Counted from the first letter of the stretch, positions 36,191 through 44,942 are shown. The stretch: DNA of 64,000 bases from Fischerella sp. JS2 (GCF_032393985.1 NZ_CP135918.1:3162001-3226000); one strand, 5' to 3'. The notes: a model not told the origin generated them from the letters alone. Program-made: numbers and translations.

Positions 36191-36472
36191 TTATTCTTCT
36201 GGTTCAATTGTGCTGGTCAAGCCATGATTTTTTAATGTCTCACAATAAAACTCAGCAGGTTCCTGAGCGCAGGTAATAACTAAAGCAAGACCGTTGCTAT
36301 GGGCTTCCATCATAATGCTAACAGCCTGAGGTTGAGTCAGGCTGGGCACGGTGGTTAATAGAACCTGTACCACATACTCCATAGTGTTGTAGTCGTCGTT
36401 ATGGAGCAAAACGCGATACTGAGGCGCTAGTTTTCTGGATGTTGAACGCTTCTGTTGGGTTTCGACTGACAC
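36191..36472 (-). CDS. clpS: ATP-dependent Clp protease adapter ClpS
   Basis: Adapter that binds ClpC/ClpA and delivers N-degron substrates for degradation. The 93 residues have the hallmark YRVLLHNDDYNTMEYVVQVL segment (about 19-38), with the N-degron-contacting Asn-Asp pair, and the later HSNGLALV helix region. A flexible Ser/Thr-rich N-terminal tail of about 15 residues precedes the fold. Cyanobacteria commonly have two ClpS paralogues; I cannot say from this alone which one it is. No clp gene is adjacent. Confidence 0.93.
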   Translation of the reverse strand: MSVETQQKRSTSRKLAPQYRVLLHNDDYNTMEYVVQVLLTTVPSLTQPQAVSIMMEAHSNGLALVITCAQEPAEFYCETLKNHGLTSTIEPEE

Positions 36473-36883
36473 GGCTGTTTGCTCTTTTGGTTATTTACTA
36501 CAACAAATTTTTTATCTAAAGGTTGTTTACTAGAATTAGCTTCACAGTTACTTAAACTATTGTATAGCAATGAAAAGGTTGTTGGTAGTTATTGGTTGAT
36601 GGTTGTTAGTGATTAGTGGGTACAGACGCGAGGAACATCGCGTCTGTACATTAGTGGTTATTCTATACTCCCCACACTCCACCCTACGGGAAGCCGATGG
36701 GCGCGTCTACACTCTCCCTACACTCCCCACTCTCCCGTGTCCCCCTGGTCTTCCTTCCAATCCCCAATCCCCGACTCCGACCCTTGTCCTCCCCTTCCCC
36801 TATCCCCAGATTGCTATTGCCTATGCTAGCTTTTAATAAAAGAGCAGCAGCACAATGATTGCCACTGACGAAGCTATGTAAAT
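36473..36883. repeat. Repeat-rich divergent spacer
   Basis: Contains GTACAGACGCGA/TCGCGTCTGTAC (36620-36649, perfect 12-bp hairpin) and the element starting CCCTACGGGAAGCCGATGGG (36682-36711), whose full length is identical to a copy at 62982-63011. A C-rich tract (36740-36810) follows. GGTTGTTGGTAG/TTGGTTGATGG units precede the hairpin. No gene seen. Confidence 0.85.
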
Positions 36884-37240
36884 ATGGAGATTACACCTAA
36901 TTTTCAACCAGGGCAAATAGTATCTTTAGAGCATGATGATAGTAAACTATATGTGGAAGTTATTCAAGTTGTGATTTCTCGTCAGTTGTGCTGGGTACGT
37001 CCTTTGCTGTTATTGGTCAAATCTTCGGAACCTCCAATCATTAATGATTTACGTGAAGCGTCTGACCTACTTTGGCCTATAAATTTATTTCGACCAGCTT
37101 TAGATACAGAAGTCATTGATCTATTGAGTCAGGTATTAGCAAAAGAACCAAAACCTGAACTAGACTCCCCTGCTAAACAGCTACTTCATCAGTTTATTCA
37201 TAAGGTTTGGCAAGCTTATAAGAAAGGATGTACAGGCTAG
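36884..37240 (+). CDS. Conserved hypothetical protein
   Basis: Function unknown. The 118-residue soluble protein begins with a beta-rich, SH3-like segment (FQPGQIVSLEHDDSKLYVEVIQVV, quoted only as FQPGQIVSLEHDD), then CWVRPLLLL, and ends in helices (IDLLSQVLAKE, AKQLLHQFIHKVWQAYKK). No signal peptide or membrane segment. The start ATG is clear because upstream sequence is low-complexity. It resembles short proteins conserved among cyanobacteria. No functional clue from its neighbours, clpS (divergent) and an AT-rich spacer. Confidence 0.65.
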   Translation: MEITPNFQPGQIVSLEHDDSKLYVEVIQVVISRQLCWVRPLLLLVKSSEPPIINDLREASDLLWPINLFRPALDTEVIDLLSQVLAKEPKPELDSPAKQLLHQFIHKVWQAYKKGCTG

Positions 37241-37723
37241 TAGCGTTGTGTGAGATAAAAAATTATGCTTCACTTGAATGAAGCAAAACACTACATACTT
37301 AAAGCTTTGCAGTTTATATCTAGAAATACGCAAAATTTCTCATGTCTCTATGAAAATAGAATATCTTAGCTATCTTAATTCACCTTGGACATAATTTCTA
37401 AATAATAAAGCTTTAAGCTTTGATAATGGGTTTATAATCTCATCTGAGATAAAGATTAGCTCAAGCTACAAAAATAAATAATCGTTAAGATTCTAGACAC
37501 ACTTCTAAACTGCTCACACTACAAAAGAAAATCTAAAACTCTTTTTCCCCAAACAAAGCGTGCCTTGTGCTTAATTTTCAATCTTGAAATATTTTTTACA
37601 ACAAAATATCAGCAAACACTGCTGTTACTAAGACTTATATTACCAAATTCCTAAGCTTGATTATTTACAGTTACTTTTTAAGTATTATTAGTAACATAAA
37701 GTACTGTAATAGTAAGTATTTTT
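37241..37723. other. AT-rich convergent spacer
   Basis: Between two converging small genes. Apart from the stem-loop at 37256-37285, it is AT-rich with scattered AAAGCTTTAAGCTTTGATAA-like palindromic bits near 37407-37426 and no ORF worth calling. Its length (483 bp) is large for a convergent spacer. Confidence 0.45.
37256..37285 (-). terminator. Minus-strand intrinsic terminator
   Basis: TGCTTCA (37266-37272) and TGAAGCA (37279-37285) pair perfectly over 7 bp. On the minus strand TAATTTTTTATC follows. It would terminate a transcript from the 37724-37918 gene, 440 bases downstream of that gene's stop. It also lies just after the plus-strand gene ending at 37240. Confidence 0.6.
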
Positions 37724-37918
37724 TTAGATATTTGGCACTAATTGGATACGCCCAGCATCCATTTCTGCCATTAACAATTCCAATGCTTCATAATCAATGT
37801 CAGAGATGTAACCCATTTCTGTTAGTTCTGAGTTGATTTCATTTTCTATTTCCGGAGTTAATTTTTTTATTAGAAGCGCTCTTTCTACTAGTTGACGAAT
37901 AACATATCTAGTTTTCAT
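37724..37918 (-). CDS. Small acidic conserved hypothetical protein
   Basis: Function unknown. The 64 residues are largely helical (VIRQLVERALLIKKLTPEIENEI, quoted as VIRQLVERALLIKKLTPE) with an acidic C-terminal half (DIDYEALELLMAEMDAG). The pattern matches a family of short proteins repeated in Nostocales genomes, possibly regulatory. No transmembrane span. Long non-coding stretches lie on both sides (483 and 443 bp), which is unusual for such a small gene and suggests regulated expression. Confidence 0.6.
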   Translation of the reverse strand: MKTRYVIRQLVERALLIKKLTPEIENEINSELTEMGYISDIDYEALELLMAEMDAGRIQLVPNI

Positions 37919-38361
37919 ACGTAATTAACCAACCAACTTTATATAGTTATTATCCCAGCCACAATTTTGTATAAAATGTGATCTGACACGTAGGTTAGCA
38001 GTGATCTGAATCACACCTTAGGAGTGATTTGATTCGCGATCGCCTCCTGCATCTATCACATGGTTGAAGTGCAGGTAGAACCTTTAACATTGCTTGAATG
38101 TTGGCATTTACCAAACTTTAGTAATAACTGATTGAAAACTAAGGGACATGGCAAGCAATAATATTTAATCTTTATTTTAACAAAAGTATACTTAAATACA
38201 TTTTCTTTGGGATTTGACAATCTTTAAACAGAAATATTAGACCAATAAAGATTCCACAAAGAGAAGTAATACAAATGGTCGATGTAGGCAGAAAGAGTAT
38301 ATGGTCAAATACATCTATCTTCCATTATTCAAAAAATTTACATTACATTTAGGATGACACT
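37919..38361. other. Divergent spacer upstream of the STAS gene
   Basis: Repeated GTGATCTGA/GTGATCTGAATCAC/GTGATTTGATTCGCGATC motifs at 37978-38042 form dyads (TGATCTGAATCA). Then come an NtcA-like box at 38186-38199 and a TTGACA at 38214-38219. An AGGAT Shine-Dalgarno-like sequence precedes the STAS start codon. No ORF called. Confidence 0.5.
38186..38199 (+). promoter_or_regulatory. NtcA-like box GTA-N8-TAC
   Basis: GTATACTTAAATAC matches the GTAN8TAC consensus of the nitrogen regulator NtcA. It lies 163 bases upstream of the STAS start codon and 14 bases before TTGACA. A TAN3T box at the usual 22-base distance is not evident, so this may be chance in AT-rich DNA. Confidence 0.35.
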
Positions 38362-38664
38362 ATGCAAGCGGTGCTTAAGAATCCAACAATTACGGTCATT
38401 CGTCCTCAGGGCAGTTTAAATGCTGCTAATGCTCTGGAATTTAAACAAGATTTAATAAAAGCACTGGCACAAAATACAAGCAGTAGATTGCTGGTAGATT
38501 TGGAGCAAGTAGAAGCATTAGATAGTGCTGGCTTAATGGCGCTGGTATCTGCACTCAAGTTTGCTCAAGACTTAGGAAGACAATTTAGCCTTTGCTCGGT
38601 TTCCCCATCTCTGAGAATTGTATTTGAACTTACTCAACTCGATAAAGTTTTTGAAATATTTTGA
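38362..38664 (+). CDS. STAS domain anti-anti-sigma factor-like protein
   Basis: Single STAS domain of 100 residues, the fold of SpoIIAA/RsbV anti-anti-sigma factors that bind a serine kinase/anti-sigma partner in the cytosol. The phospho-acceptor motif is present as E-A-L-D-S55-A-G, with Ser55 the expected target. The beta-alpha pattern (VIRPQGSLNAANA, LLVDLEQV, QFSLCSVSPSLRIVFE) is complete. No partner kinase or PP2C phosphatase gene is adjacent, so its circuit cannot be inferred. AGGAT precedes the ATG. It lies upstream of the large radical SAM gene but 261 bases away. Confidence 0.85.
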   Translation: MQAVLKNPTITVIRPQGSLNAANALEFKQDLIKALAQNTSSRLLVDLEQVEALDSAGLMALVSALKFAQDLGRQFSLCSVSPSLRIVFELTQLDKVFEIF

Positions 38665-38925
38665 AGGTAAAGTAGCATTTTAAGTCGCTTCTCACTCACT
38701 TTTAAGTTGATTGGCATGAAAAAATTTTGTAAACACTAATTAACACTCTGAAATTACCTAATCAATGCTAAGGTTGGAGGTGAGTAATACCAATTTTGGA
38801 TTTGAGATTTGACATTTTGGGTTAAGATTCTTTAGCAGAAGGCTGTTCAGCGAATCTCAAATGTTTTAATCTAGTCCAGGTTGGTGTCAAAGTAATTTAT
38901 TTAAAATAGCTAGAAGAATAGCACA

Positions 38926-41655
38926 GTGGCTATTGCAGTTGAAAAACTAATCACCTCAGATATCATCAAACCAGGTCGTTACCTGGGTAATGAGCGTCTG
39001 GCAATACACAAGCCGTGGGGAACGGCAGTGATACGTTGGGTATTGACTTATCCCGAAGTATACGAAGTAGGAGCCTCTAATTTAGGGCATATCATTCTCT
39101 ATAACATTTTAAATGCCCAACCACGTCAATTATGCGATCGCGCTTACCTACCAAATCCAGACTTAGCGGCTAAATTGCGGACAACCAAAACGCCATTATT
39201 TGCCGTTGAGTCAAAGCGATCGCTTACAGAATTTGATATTTTGGGTTTTAGCCTCAGTTATGAACTTGGTGCTACCAATATTTTAGAAATGTTGGATTTG
39301 GCTGGTATTCCCCTGACCTGGAAAGAAAGAAATGAAAGGACAAGGGAGATAAGGAAACAAGGGGGACGACTTGGAGGACATGGGAGCATTCCCCAATCCT
39401 TTTGTTATCCGTTAATTTTTGCTGGTGGACAGACAGCGACATCCAATCCCGAACCCTACGCCGATTTCTTTGACTTTTTCGCCTTAGGGGACGGTGAAGA
39501 ACTTCTGCCAGAAATTGGTTTAGTTTTAGAAGAAGGTAAACAAGCAGGCTTAAGTCGGCAAGAACTCTTGCTAGACTTGGCACAAATACCGGGTGTATAC
39601 GTTCCCCAGTTTTACAATATGGCTGCGGATGGTTCTGTACATCCCAACCGGCCAGATGTACCCAAACGGATTTTGCGACGAGTTGCTACGCCCATTCCTG
39701 CTTATTCGATTGGGTTAGTTCCTTACGTCGAGACAGTCCATGATCGCTTGACGATTGAAATTCGACGCGGTTGTACTCGTGGTTGTCGCTTCTGCCAACC
39801 CGGAATGCTTACCCGCCCAGCACGGGATGTGGAACCAGAAAAGGTGGTGGCAGCAATTGAGAAGGGAATGCGGGAAACTGGGTACAACGAATTTTCTTTA
39901 CTCTCTTTGAGTTGTTCTGATTATTTGTCCCTGCCAGCAGTGGGCATGGAAATCAAAAATCGCCTCAAAAATGACAATATTTCTCTTTCTCTGCCCAGCC
40001 AGAGGGTAGACAGATTTGATGAAAATATCGCTAATATTCTGGGTGGAATGCGACAAAGTGGTCTAACCTTTGCCCCAGAGGCTGGCACTCAAAGAATGCG
40101 AGATATTGTCAACAAGGGTTTGACGAATGAAGAGTTATTACGGGGTGTAAAAACAGCTTGGGAACAAGGCTGGGACAAAATCAAGTTATATTTCATGATC
40201 GGTTTACCAGGGGAAACCGATGCAGATGTGTTGGGTATTGCTGAAACAGTCAGTTGGTTACAACGGGAATGTCGGGCGAAGGGTAGGAAACCAATGGCAT
40301 TCAATTTGACAATTTCTAACTTTACACCCAAGCCCCATACGCCATTTCAGTGGCACTCGGTTGCTAGTGCTGAGTTTGAACGTAAGCAAAAGTTGCTGCA
40401 ACAAGAATTCCGCCGCATGAAAGGCGTGAAGGTAAACTTTACCGATGTGCGGCTGTCAGCGATGGAAGATTTTATCGGTAGAGGCGATCGCTCTCTTGGT
40501 AAAGTTTTACATCGGGCCTGGGAATTAGGTGCAGGTATGGATTCCTGGTACGACAGCATCGAGCGTGCATACAATGCTTGGGGAGTTGCGATCGCTGAAG
40601 CTGGCCTCAGTTGGAAATACCGCCAAGTTGAGAATGGCGAGTGGAATTTGTTTGGGACAGAGGAGATCAGGGGACAAGGGGGACAAGAAGGAGAAATTGC
40701 TTCCTTGTCTTTCCTCACTCCTCACACTCCTCACACTCCACTCCCTCCCTCCCTCAACAAACCCCTACCATGGGACCATATAGACACTGGTATCGACAAA
40801 AAATGGCTAAAAGAAGACTTAAAACGCGCCCTAGAAGCTGCGATCGTTCCTGATTGCTCATTTGATGGTTGTTCTCACTGTGGTGTCTGCGGCACAGACT
40901 TTGGTCATAACATTGTCATTCCCCCACTACCAATCCCAGAATTTGCGGGACAGTTTGTACCTAATACTACTAGAGTTCAAAGACTACGGGTATGGTTTGG
41001 CAAACAAGGCGATATGGCTCTGATTAGCCACCTCGATATAATGCGCTTGTTTGATCGAGCCATGCGGCGAGCTGGATTGCCAATTGCTTTTACAGGTGGG
41101 TATCATCCATCACCCCGGATTTCTGTGGCTTCGGCTTTGCCTTTGGGAGCTACCAGTAGTGGTGAAATTGTGGATTTTGAGTTAACTCAGCGACTGGATG
41201 TGGATACTTTTCGCCAAAGATTGGTAGATGTACTATCTAGTGATATACCTATATATGATGTGGTAGAGCTGGATTTAAAAGCTCCTGCTGCTACCCAAGG
41301 GCTAGAAGCTGCTGAGTATGTACTTAAGATCGCTGTACCAGAATCATCAACAGCATCACAATGGCAAGAATGGCTGAATACAATTACACAAAAAAGTGAG
41401 CTTTGGTATGAGCAAACTACTAAGTCAGGCAAAACTCAGTTAGTAAATCTGCGCGATCGCTTATTTGAGATGGAATTGCTGGAAATTACTAATGTCGATG
41501 CACAATCAGCAGTGAGTTTGCGTTATTTGGGTAGTTGTCGTCCAGATGGTACGCTGTTGCGTCCAGAACAAGTTCTGTTTATGCTAGAACAAGTGTCTGG
41601 TAAAGAATTACAACTACTGCAAATCCATCGCCGTCGTTTGCTGTTGCGCGACTAG
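38926..41655 (+). CDS. Fused B12-binding radical SAM / DUF2344 protein (TIGR03960-TIGR03936 type)
   Basis: Two-domain protein of 909 residues of unknown reaction. The N-terminal part is a B12-binding-type radical SAM enzyme; its cluster motif C283-x3-C287-x2-C290 (CTRGCRFC) is intact, followed by ETGYNEFSLLSLSCSD and GLPGE. The C-terminal ~240 residues are a DUF2344 domain (RLRVWFGKQGDMALISHLD, GYHPSPRISVASALPLG). In many bacteria the fusion sits near rne, as it does here, which suggests a link to RNA or ribosome maturation. Start is GTG at 38926. About 35 residues near 577-612 are encoded by C/T-rich repeat DNA in frame. Confidence 0.9.
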   Translation: MAIAVEKLITSDIIKPGRYLGNERLAIHKPWGTAVIRWVLTYPEVYEVGASNLGHIILYNILNAQPRQLCDRAYLPNPDLAAKLRTTKTPLFAVESKRSLTEFDILGFSLSYELGATNILEMLDLAGIPLTWKERNERTREIRKQGGRLGGHGSIPQSFCYPLIFAGGQTATSNPEPYADFFDFFALGDGEELLPEIGLVLEEGKQAGLSRQELLLDLAQIPGVYVPQFYNMAADGSVHPNRPDVPKRILRRVATPIPAYSIGLVPYVETVHDRLTIEIRRGCTRGCRFCQPGMLTRPARDVEPEKVVAAIEKGMRETGYNEFSLLSLSCSDYLSLPAVGMEIKNRLKNDNISLSLPSQRVDRFDENIANILGGMRQSGLTFAPEAGTQRMRDIVNKGLTNEELLRGVKTAWEQGWDKIKLYFMIGLPGETDADVLGIAETVSWLQRECRAKGRKPMAFNLTISNFTPKPHTPFQWHSVASAEFERKQKLLQQEFRRMKGVKVNFTDVRLSAMEDFIGRGDRSLGKVLHRAWELGAGMDSWYDSIERAYNAWGVAIAEAGLSWKYRQVENGEWNLFGTEEIRGQGGQEGEIASLSFLTPHTPHTPLPPSLNKPLPWDHIDTGIDKKWLKEDLKRALEAAIVPDCSFDGCSHCGVCGTDFGHNIVIPPLPIPEFAGQFVPNTTRVQRLRVWFGKQGDMALISHLDIMRLFDRAMRRAGLPIAFTGGYHPSPRISVASALPLGATSSGEIVDFELTQRLDVDTFRQRLVDVLSSDIPIYDVVELDLKAPAATQGLEAAEYVLKIAVPESSTASQWQEWLNTITQKSELWYEQTTKSGKTQLVNLRDRLFEMELLEITNVDAQSAVSLRYLGSCRPDGTLLRPEQVLFMLEQVSGKELQLLQIHRRRLLLRD
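40655..40765. repeat. Low-complexity repeat DNA in frame inside the radical SAM/DUF2344 gene
   Basis: A GGGGACAAGGGGGACAAG-type tract is followed by repeated CTCCTCACA units and CCCTCCCTCC. The same kinds of tract fill spacers at 36740-36810, 45085-45165 and 54960-55130. The frame stays open and encodes a Thr/Pro/His/Leu-rich linker between the SAM and DUF2344 domains. Confidence 0.75.
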
Positions 41656-41666
41656 TTCATACTTTC

Positions 41667-41701
41667 AGGGGTAACTTGCTATTTAGTTACCCCTCAATTT
41701 T
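41667..41701 (+). terminator. Intrinsic terminator of the radical SAM/DUF2344 gene
   Basis: AGGGGTAAC (41667-41675) and GTTACCCCT (41686-41694) pair perfectly over 9 bp around a 10-base loop, followed by CAATTTTGG. It begins 11 bases after the stop codon. Confidence 0.8.
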
Positions 41702-41841
41702 GGACATGGGGAATTGATTTTTAACAAGGTTGCGTTAGAATGATATGAAGAGAATTTTCTGGCGCTGCATTGAGTTATTTGGTTCACAATCCTGGTACTC
41801 AGGGTTTGAAAGCAAAGATTTAGAGAGCAACATCTAGGATT

Positions 41842-41958
41842 TTATCCCAGACCACCACCAGGCAGATTCAAGAACACTCTCTCTTGATGGCTACCTTGTG
41901 AATCAGTGACTACATAAAAGGCTCCGTCGGCTTCTCTCAACTTTATGATTTTTAACAC
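41842..41958 (-). CDS. Possible 38-residue small protein or gene remnant upstream of rne
   Basis: GTG-started frame of 38 codons on the minus strand (LKIIKLREADGAFYVVTDSQ, then an HQERVFLNLPGGGLG ending). It reads like real protein, with alternating beta-strand-like hydrophobics. No clear Shine-Dalgarno sequence or conserved neighbour. It may be a small gene or the decayed end of one. It lies divergent to rne in an otherwise non-coding 563-bp gap. Confidence 0.4.
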   Translation of the reverse strand: MLKIIKLREADGAFYVVTDSQGSHQERVFLNLPGGGLG

Positions 41959-42218
41959 ACATGCTGAATGCCTAATTCTTAGAGAATGAGTGCATTGCAT
42001 TAAAAATTAACCATGGACGGGTGATTAAATTGCTTAAATAATATGCAGCCGTTCTGGAAAAATCGGGCGTGTAAACGCATTTTCTCAGTCGATAGCTCTT
42101 TAAGTGTGGGCTTTGGTTCGCAGTTTTTACTAACAGCAGCGCCTGTTTGGGCTTGCAGGGGCAATAGGGACAACGTGCCCCCAAGTCTATTTTTGCTGCC
42201 AATTTTTGAGGAAATTGA
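41959..42218 (+). promoter_or_regulatory. Upstream and leader region of rne with a stem-loop near the start codon
   Basis: The 260 bases before rne carry no convincing gene. At 42153-42185, CTTG-CA-GGGGCA and TGCCCC-CAAG form a 10-bp stem with a 2-base bulge, ending 33 bases before the ATG; GAGGAAATTG provides the ribosome-binding site. In bacteria rne is often autoregulated through its leader RNA, which this structure would fit. That role is inference. Confidence 0.45.
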
Positions 42219-44255
42219 ATGCCAAAACAAATTATTATCGCGGAGCAGCATCAAATAGCTGCCGTCTTTTCTGAAGATCAAATACAAGAATTAGTTGTTG
42301 CTACAGGTCATCACCAAATTGGTGATATCTACTTAGGAGTAGTAGAAAATGTATTACCTGGGATAGATGCTGCTTTCGTAAATATCGGCGACCCAGAACG
42401 CAACGGATTTATTCACGTTACAGACTTAGGCCCATTACGGCTCAAGCGTACAGCAGCAGCCATCACAGAATTACTAGCACCACAACAAAAAGTATTAGTG
42501 CAAGTAATGAAGGAGCCAACAGGGACAAAGGGGCCAAGGCTTACAGGAAACATTACCTTACCCGGACGTTACGTCGTACTCATGCCCTACGGACGGGGTG
42601 TAAATTTATCCCGCCGAATCAAAAATGAAAATGAACGTAACCGCTTACGGGCATTAGCAATTTTAATTAAACCTGCGGGGATGGGTTTGTTGGTTCGCAC
42701 CGAAGCAGAAGGCAAACCAGAAGAAGCAATCATTGAGGATTTAGAAAACCTACAAAAACAATGGGAAGCTATTCAACAAGAAGCAGTTTCTACCCGCGCC
42801 CCTGCACTCCTCAACCGGGATGATGACTTTATCCAGCGTGTATTGCGCGATATGTATGGTGCGGATGTCAACCGCATAGTCGTAGACTCTAGTACTGGTT
42901 TAAAACGGGTGAAGCAGTATTTGCAAAACTGGAGTGGTGGACAAGTACCACAAGGATTGTTAATTGACCACCACCGCGATCGCACAGCAATTTTAGAATA
43001 CTTCCGGATCAACGCTGCGATCAAAGAAGCCCTCAAACCTAGAGTAGACCTTCCTTCTGGTGGTTACATTATCATCCAACCCACCGAAGCATTAACAGTG
43101 ATCGATGTCAACTCTGGTTCATTTACGCGATCAGCAACAGCCAGAGAAACAGTGTTATGGACAAACTGCGAAGCTGCCACAGAAATAGCCCGCCAGCTAC
43201 GTTTACGGAATATTGCTGGTGTGATAGTCGTTGACTTCATTGATATGGAAACACGACGTGACCAACAGCACGTCCTGGAACACTTTAACAAAGCCTTGAA
43301 AGCAGACAAAGCCCGTCCTCAGATTGCTCAATTAACTGAACTAGGTCTAGTAGAACTCACCCGCAAGCGTCAAGGTCAAAATATTTACGAATTGTTTAGC
43401 GAACCTTGTCAAACCTGTGGTGGTTTAGGACATGTTGTGCATTTACCTGGAGAAACAGAAAGCCGTTCCATCGCATCACCAGCCGAATTACCAGAACGCT
43501 TTGTATCTTTGCCTCAAAGAGAACCCCGTCTGCCGTCTCCTCGCTTGAGTGAACCACGGGATAGTTACGAAGGATTCGGGGAAGGATACGAACACGATAC
43601 CGATTTAGGTGGATTGAATCTTAGCAACCATCCCAGCTATCAAGAAATTAGTGATAGCAAGAGACGTCGTCGTCGTCGCATTGGTCTAAATGGCGGTAAT
43701 GGTAAAGAAGAGCCACGCATCAATGGCAACCCATTATCACTGGTGAATGAGCCAGATATGGACATTGATGCAGACAGAGACTTAGTAGAGACTTCTGATC
43801 TACCAATACCTAATATTAATAAATCAGGTTGGGTGGAAAGAGGAGAACGAGCTAAAATCTCAAGACCGGAGATAGTCAAACCAGTGGTAGAACCACCAGA
43901 GATTGTAACTGTGGAAATGACACCACCGGAACAAGATGTCTACGCTTTAATGGGAGTTTCACCATTGGTGAAGTTGAACCGGGAAGTGAGAAATCCCAAG
44001 TCTGTAATTATTAACGTCACTTTGCCTGGTCAAGCTGCTACTATGCCCACACAAACAACTCCGGAAGTAATTGCTCAAACGGCAACTAGCACCATAGAGG
44101 CTCCGCTAGAAACAGAACCATCACCACCAGTAGCAACTGAGACATCTGACTTGCCTATGATGGCAGATGAAACAGAAGCTACTACCACTACTGTTGTCCG
44201 TCGTCGTCGCCGTCGTTCTTCTGCTTTGGAGACAGATTCAACAGATGAAAGCTAA
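42219..44255 (+). CDS. rne: Ribonuclease E/G
   Basis: Endoribonuclease starting mRNA decay and rRNA/tRNA processing; the core of the cyanobacterial degradosome. The 678 residues hold an S1 domain (about 30-120), the RNase H-like/DNase I-like catalytic core with the metal-binding Asp residues in VIDVNSGSF and VVDFIDM, and the zinc-link CQTCGG near residue 395. A long low-complexity tail ends in RRRRRRSSA, the nonapeptide reported to recruit PNPase in Anabaena. In Nostoc sp. PCC 7120 RNase E is, as I recall, alr4331, followed by rnhB as here. The arginine-rich internal patch KRRRRRR near residue 485 may contact RNA. Confidence 0.97.
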   Translation: MPKQIIIAEQHQIAAVFSEDQIQELVVATGHHQIGDIYLGVVENVLPGIDAAFVNIGDPERNGFIHVTDLGPLRLKRTAAAITELLAPQQKVLVQVMKEPTGTKGPRLTGNITLPGRYVVLMPYGRGVNLSRRIKNENERNRLRALAILIKPAGMGLLVRTEAEGKPEEAIIEDLENLQKQWEAIQQEAVSTRAPALLNRDDDFIQRVLRDMYGADVNRIVVDSSTGLKRVKQYLQNWSGGQVPQGLLIDHHRDRTAILEYFRINAAIKEALKPRVDLPSGGYIIIQPTEALTVIDVNSGSFTRSATARETVLWTNCEAATEIARQLRLRNIAGVIVVDFIDMETRRDQQHVLEHFNKALKADKARPQIAQLTELGLVELTRKRQGQNIYELFSEPCQTCGGLGHVVHLPGETESRSIASPAELPERFVSLPQREPRLPSPRLSEPRDSYEGFGEGYEHDTDLGGLNLSNHPSYQEISDSKRRRRRRIGLNGGNGKEEPRINGNPLSLVNEPDMDIDADRDLVETSDLPIPNINKSGWVERGERAKISRPEIVKPVVEPPEIVTVEMTPPEQDVYALMGVSPLVKLNREVRNPKSVIINVTLPGQAATMPTQTTPEVIAQTATSTIEAPLETEPSPPVATETSDLPMMADETEATTTTVVRRRRRRSSALETDSTDES

Positions 44256-44279
44256 AGCTAAAAGTTCAAAACATTGAAT

Positions 44280-44942
44280 ATGGCCAAGCTCAAGCCAGAT
44301 AAAGCTTCTGTTGATTTGCCAACACTTCAGCAGCAAGCTAGTTGGCTAGAATTCTCCGCGTTTTCAGACATCTGTGGGCCAGTTGCAGGTGTGGATGAAG
44401 TAGGGCGGGGCTGTTTGTTTGGGCCTGTAGTTGCAGCAGCAGTGATATTACCAAATGATGCTCTGCCTGCACTGATAGCAGCAAAAATTAAGGATAGTAA
44501 AAAGCTGTCTAGCTCTCGCAGAAGTCAGCTAGCTCAACATATCCACTCTGCTGCTATTGACTGTAAAATAGGCTTTGCTTCAGTTGTTGAAATTGACCAA
44601 ATAAATATTTTGCAAGCTACACTTTTAGCGATGAAGCGAGCAGTGCTGAAGCTAAAGGTGCAGCCTACACTCTGCTTAATTGATGGTAAGCAATCAATTA
44701 AAGATTTGCCACTCCTGCAACAAAATATTGTCAAGGGAGACGAGCGATCGCTGGCTATTGCTGCTGCTAGTATAATTGCTAAGGTGTGGCGAGACGACTT
44801 AATCGTGCGACTTGCCTCTAAATATCCTATGTACGATTTAGAGCAAAATAAGGGTTATGGAAGTCCAAAACATTTACTAGCACTGCAAGAACATGGGCTT
44901 TCACCTTTACATCGCAAGTCTTTTCGTCCTTGCCGAATTTAA
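44280..44942 (+). CDS. rnhB: Ribonuclease HII
   Basis: Removes RNA from RNA-DNA hybrids and single ribonucleotides embedded in DNA. About 220 residues from the ATG at 44280 (a TTG at 44274 is also possible). Catalytic acidic residues are in GVDEVGRGCLFGPVVAAAV (first Asp and Glu) and later in LCLIDGK and the DD of KVWRDDLIV; YDLEQNKGYGSPKHL is the typical C-terminal block. It starts 24 bases after rne and is almost certainly co-transcribed with it, an arrangement conserved in cyanobacteria. Confidence 0.96.
   Translation: MAKLKPDKASVDLPTLQQQASWLEFSAFSDICGPVAGVDEVGRGCLFGPVVAAAVILPNDALPALIAAKIKDSKKLSSSRRSQLAQHIHSAAIDCKIGFASVVEIDQINILQATLLAMKRAVLKLKVQPTLCLIDGKQSIKDLPLLQQNIVKGDERSLAIAAASIIAKVWRDDLIVRLASKYPMYDLEQNKGYGSPKHLLALQEHGLSPLHRKSFRPCRI

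Noticed and set aside
40717-40736. Two overlapping matches to ACTCCTCACAC, the unpaired core motif of the cyanobacterial small RNA Yfr1.
   Set aside because: They lie inside a coding sequence within a CTCCTCACA repeat tract, without the flanking stem-loops of Yfr1.
42043-42258. 71-codon plus-strand frame running into the rne start.
   Set aside because: It overlaps the rne start in another frame, lacks a ribosome-binding site and covers a probable leader stem-loop.
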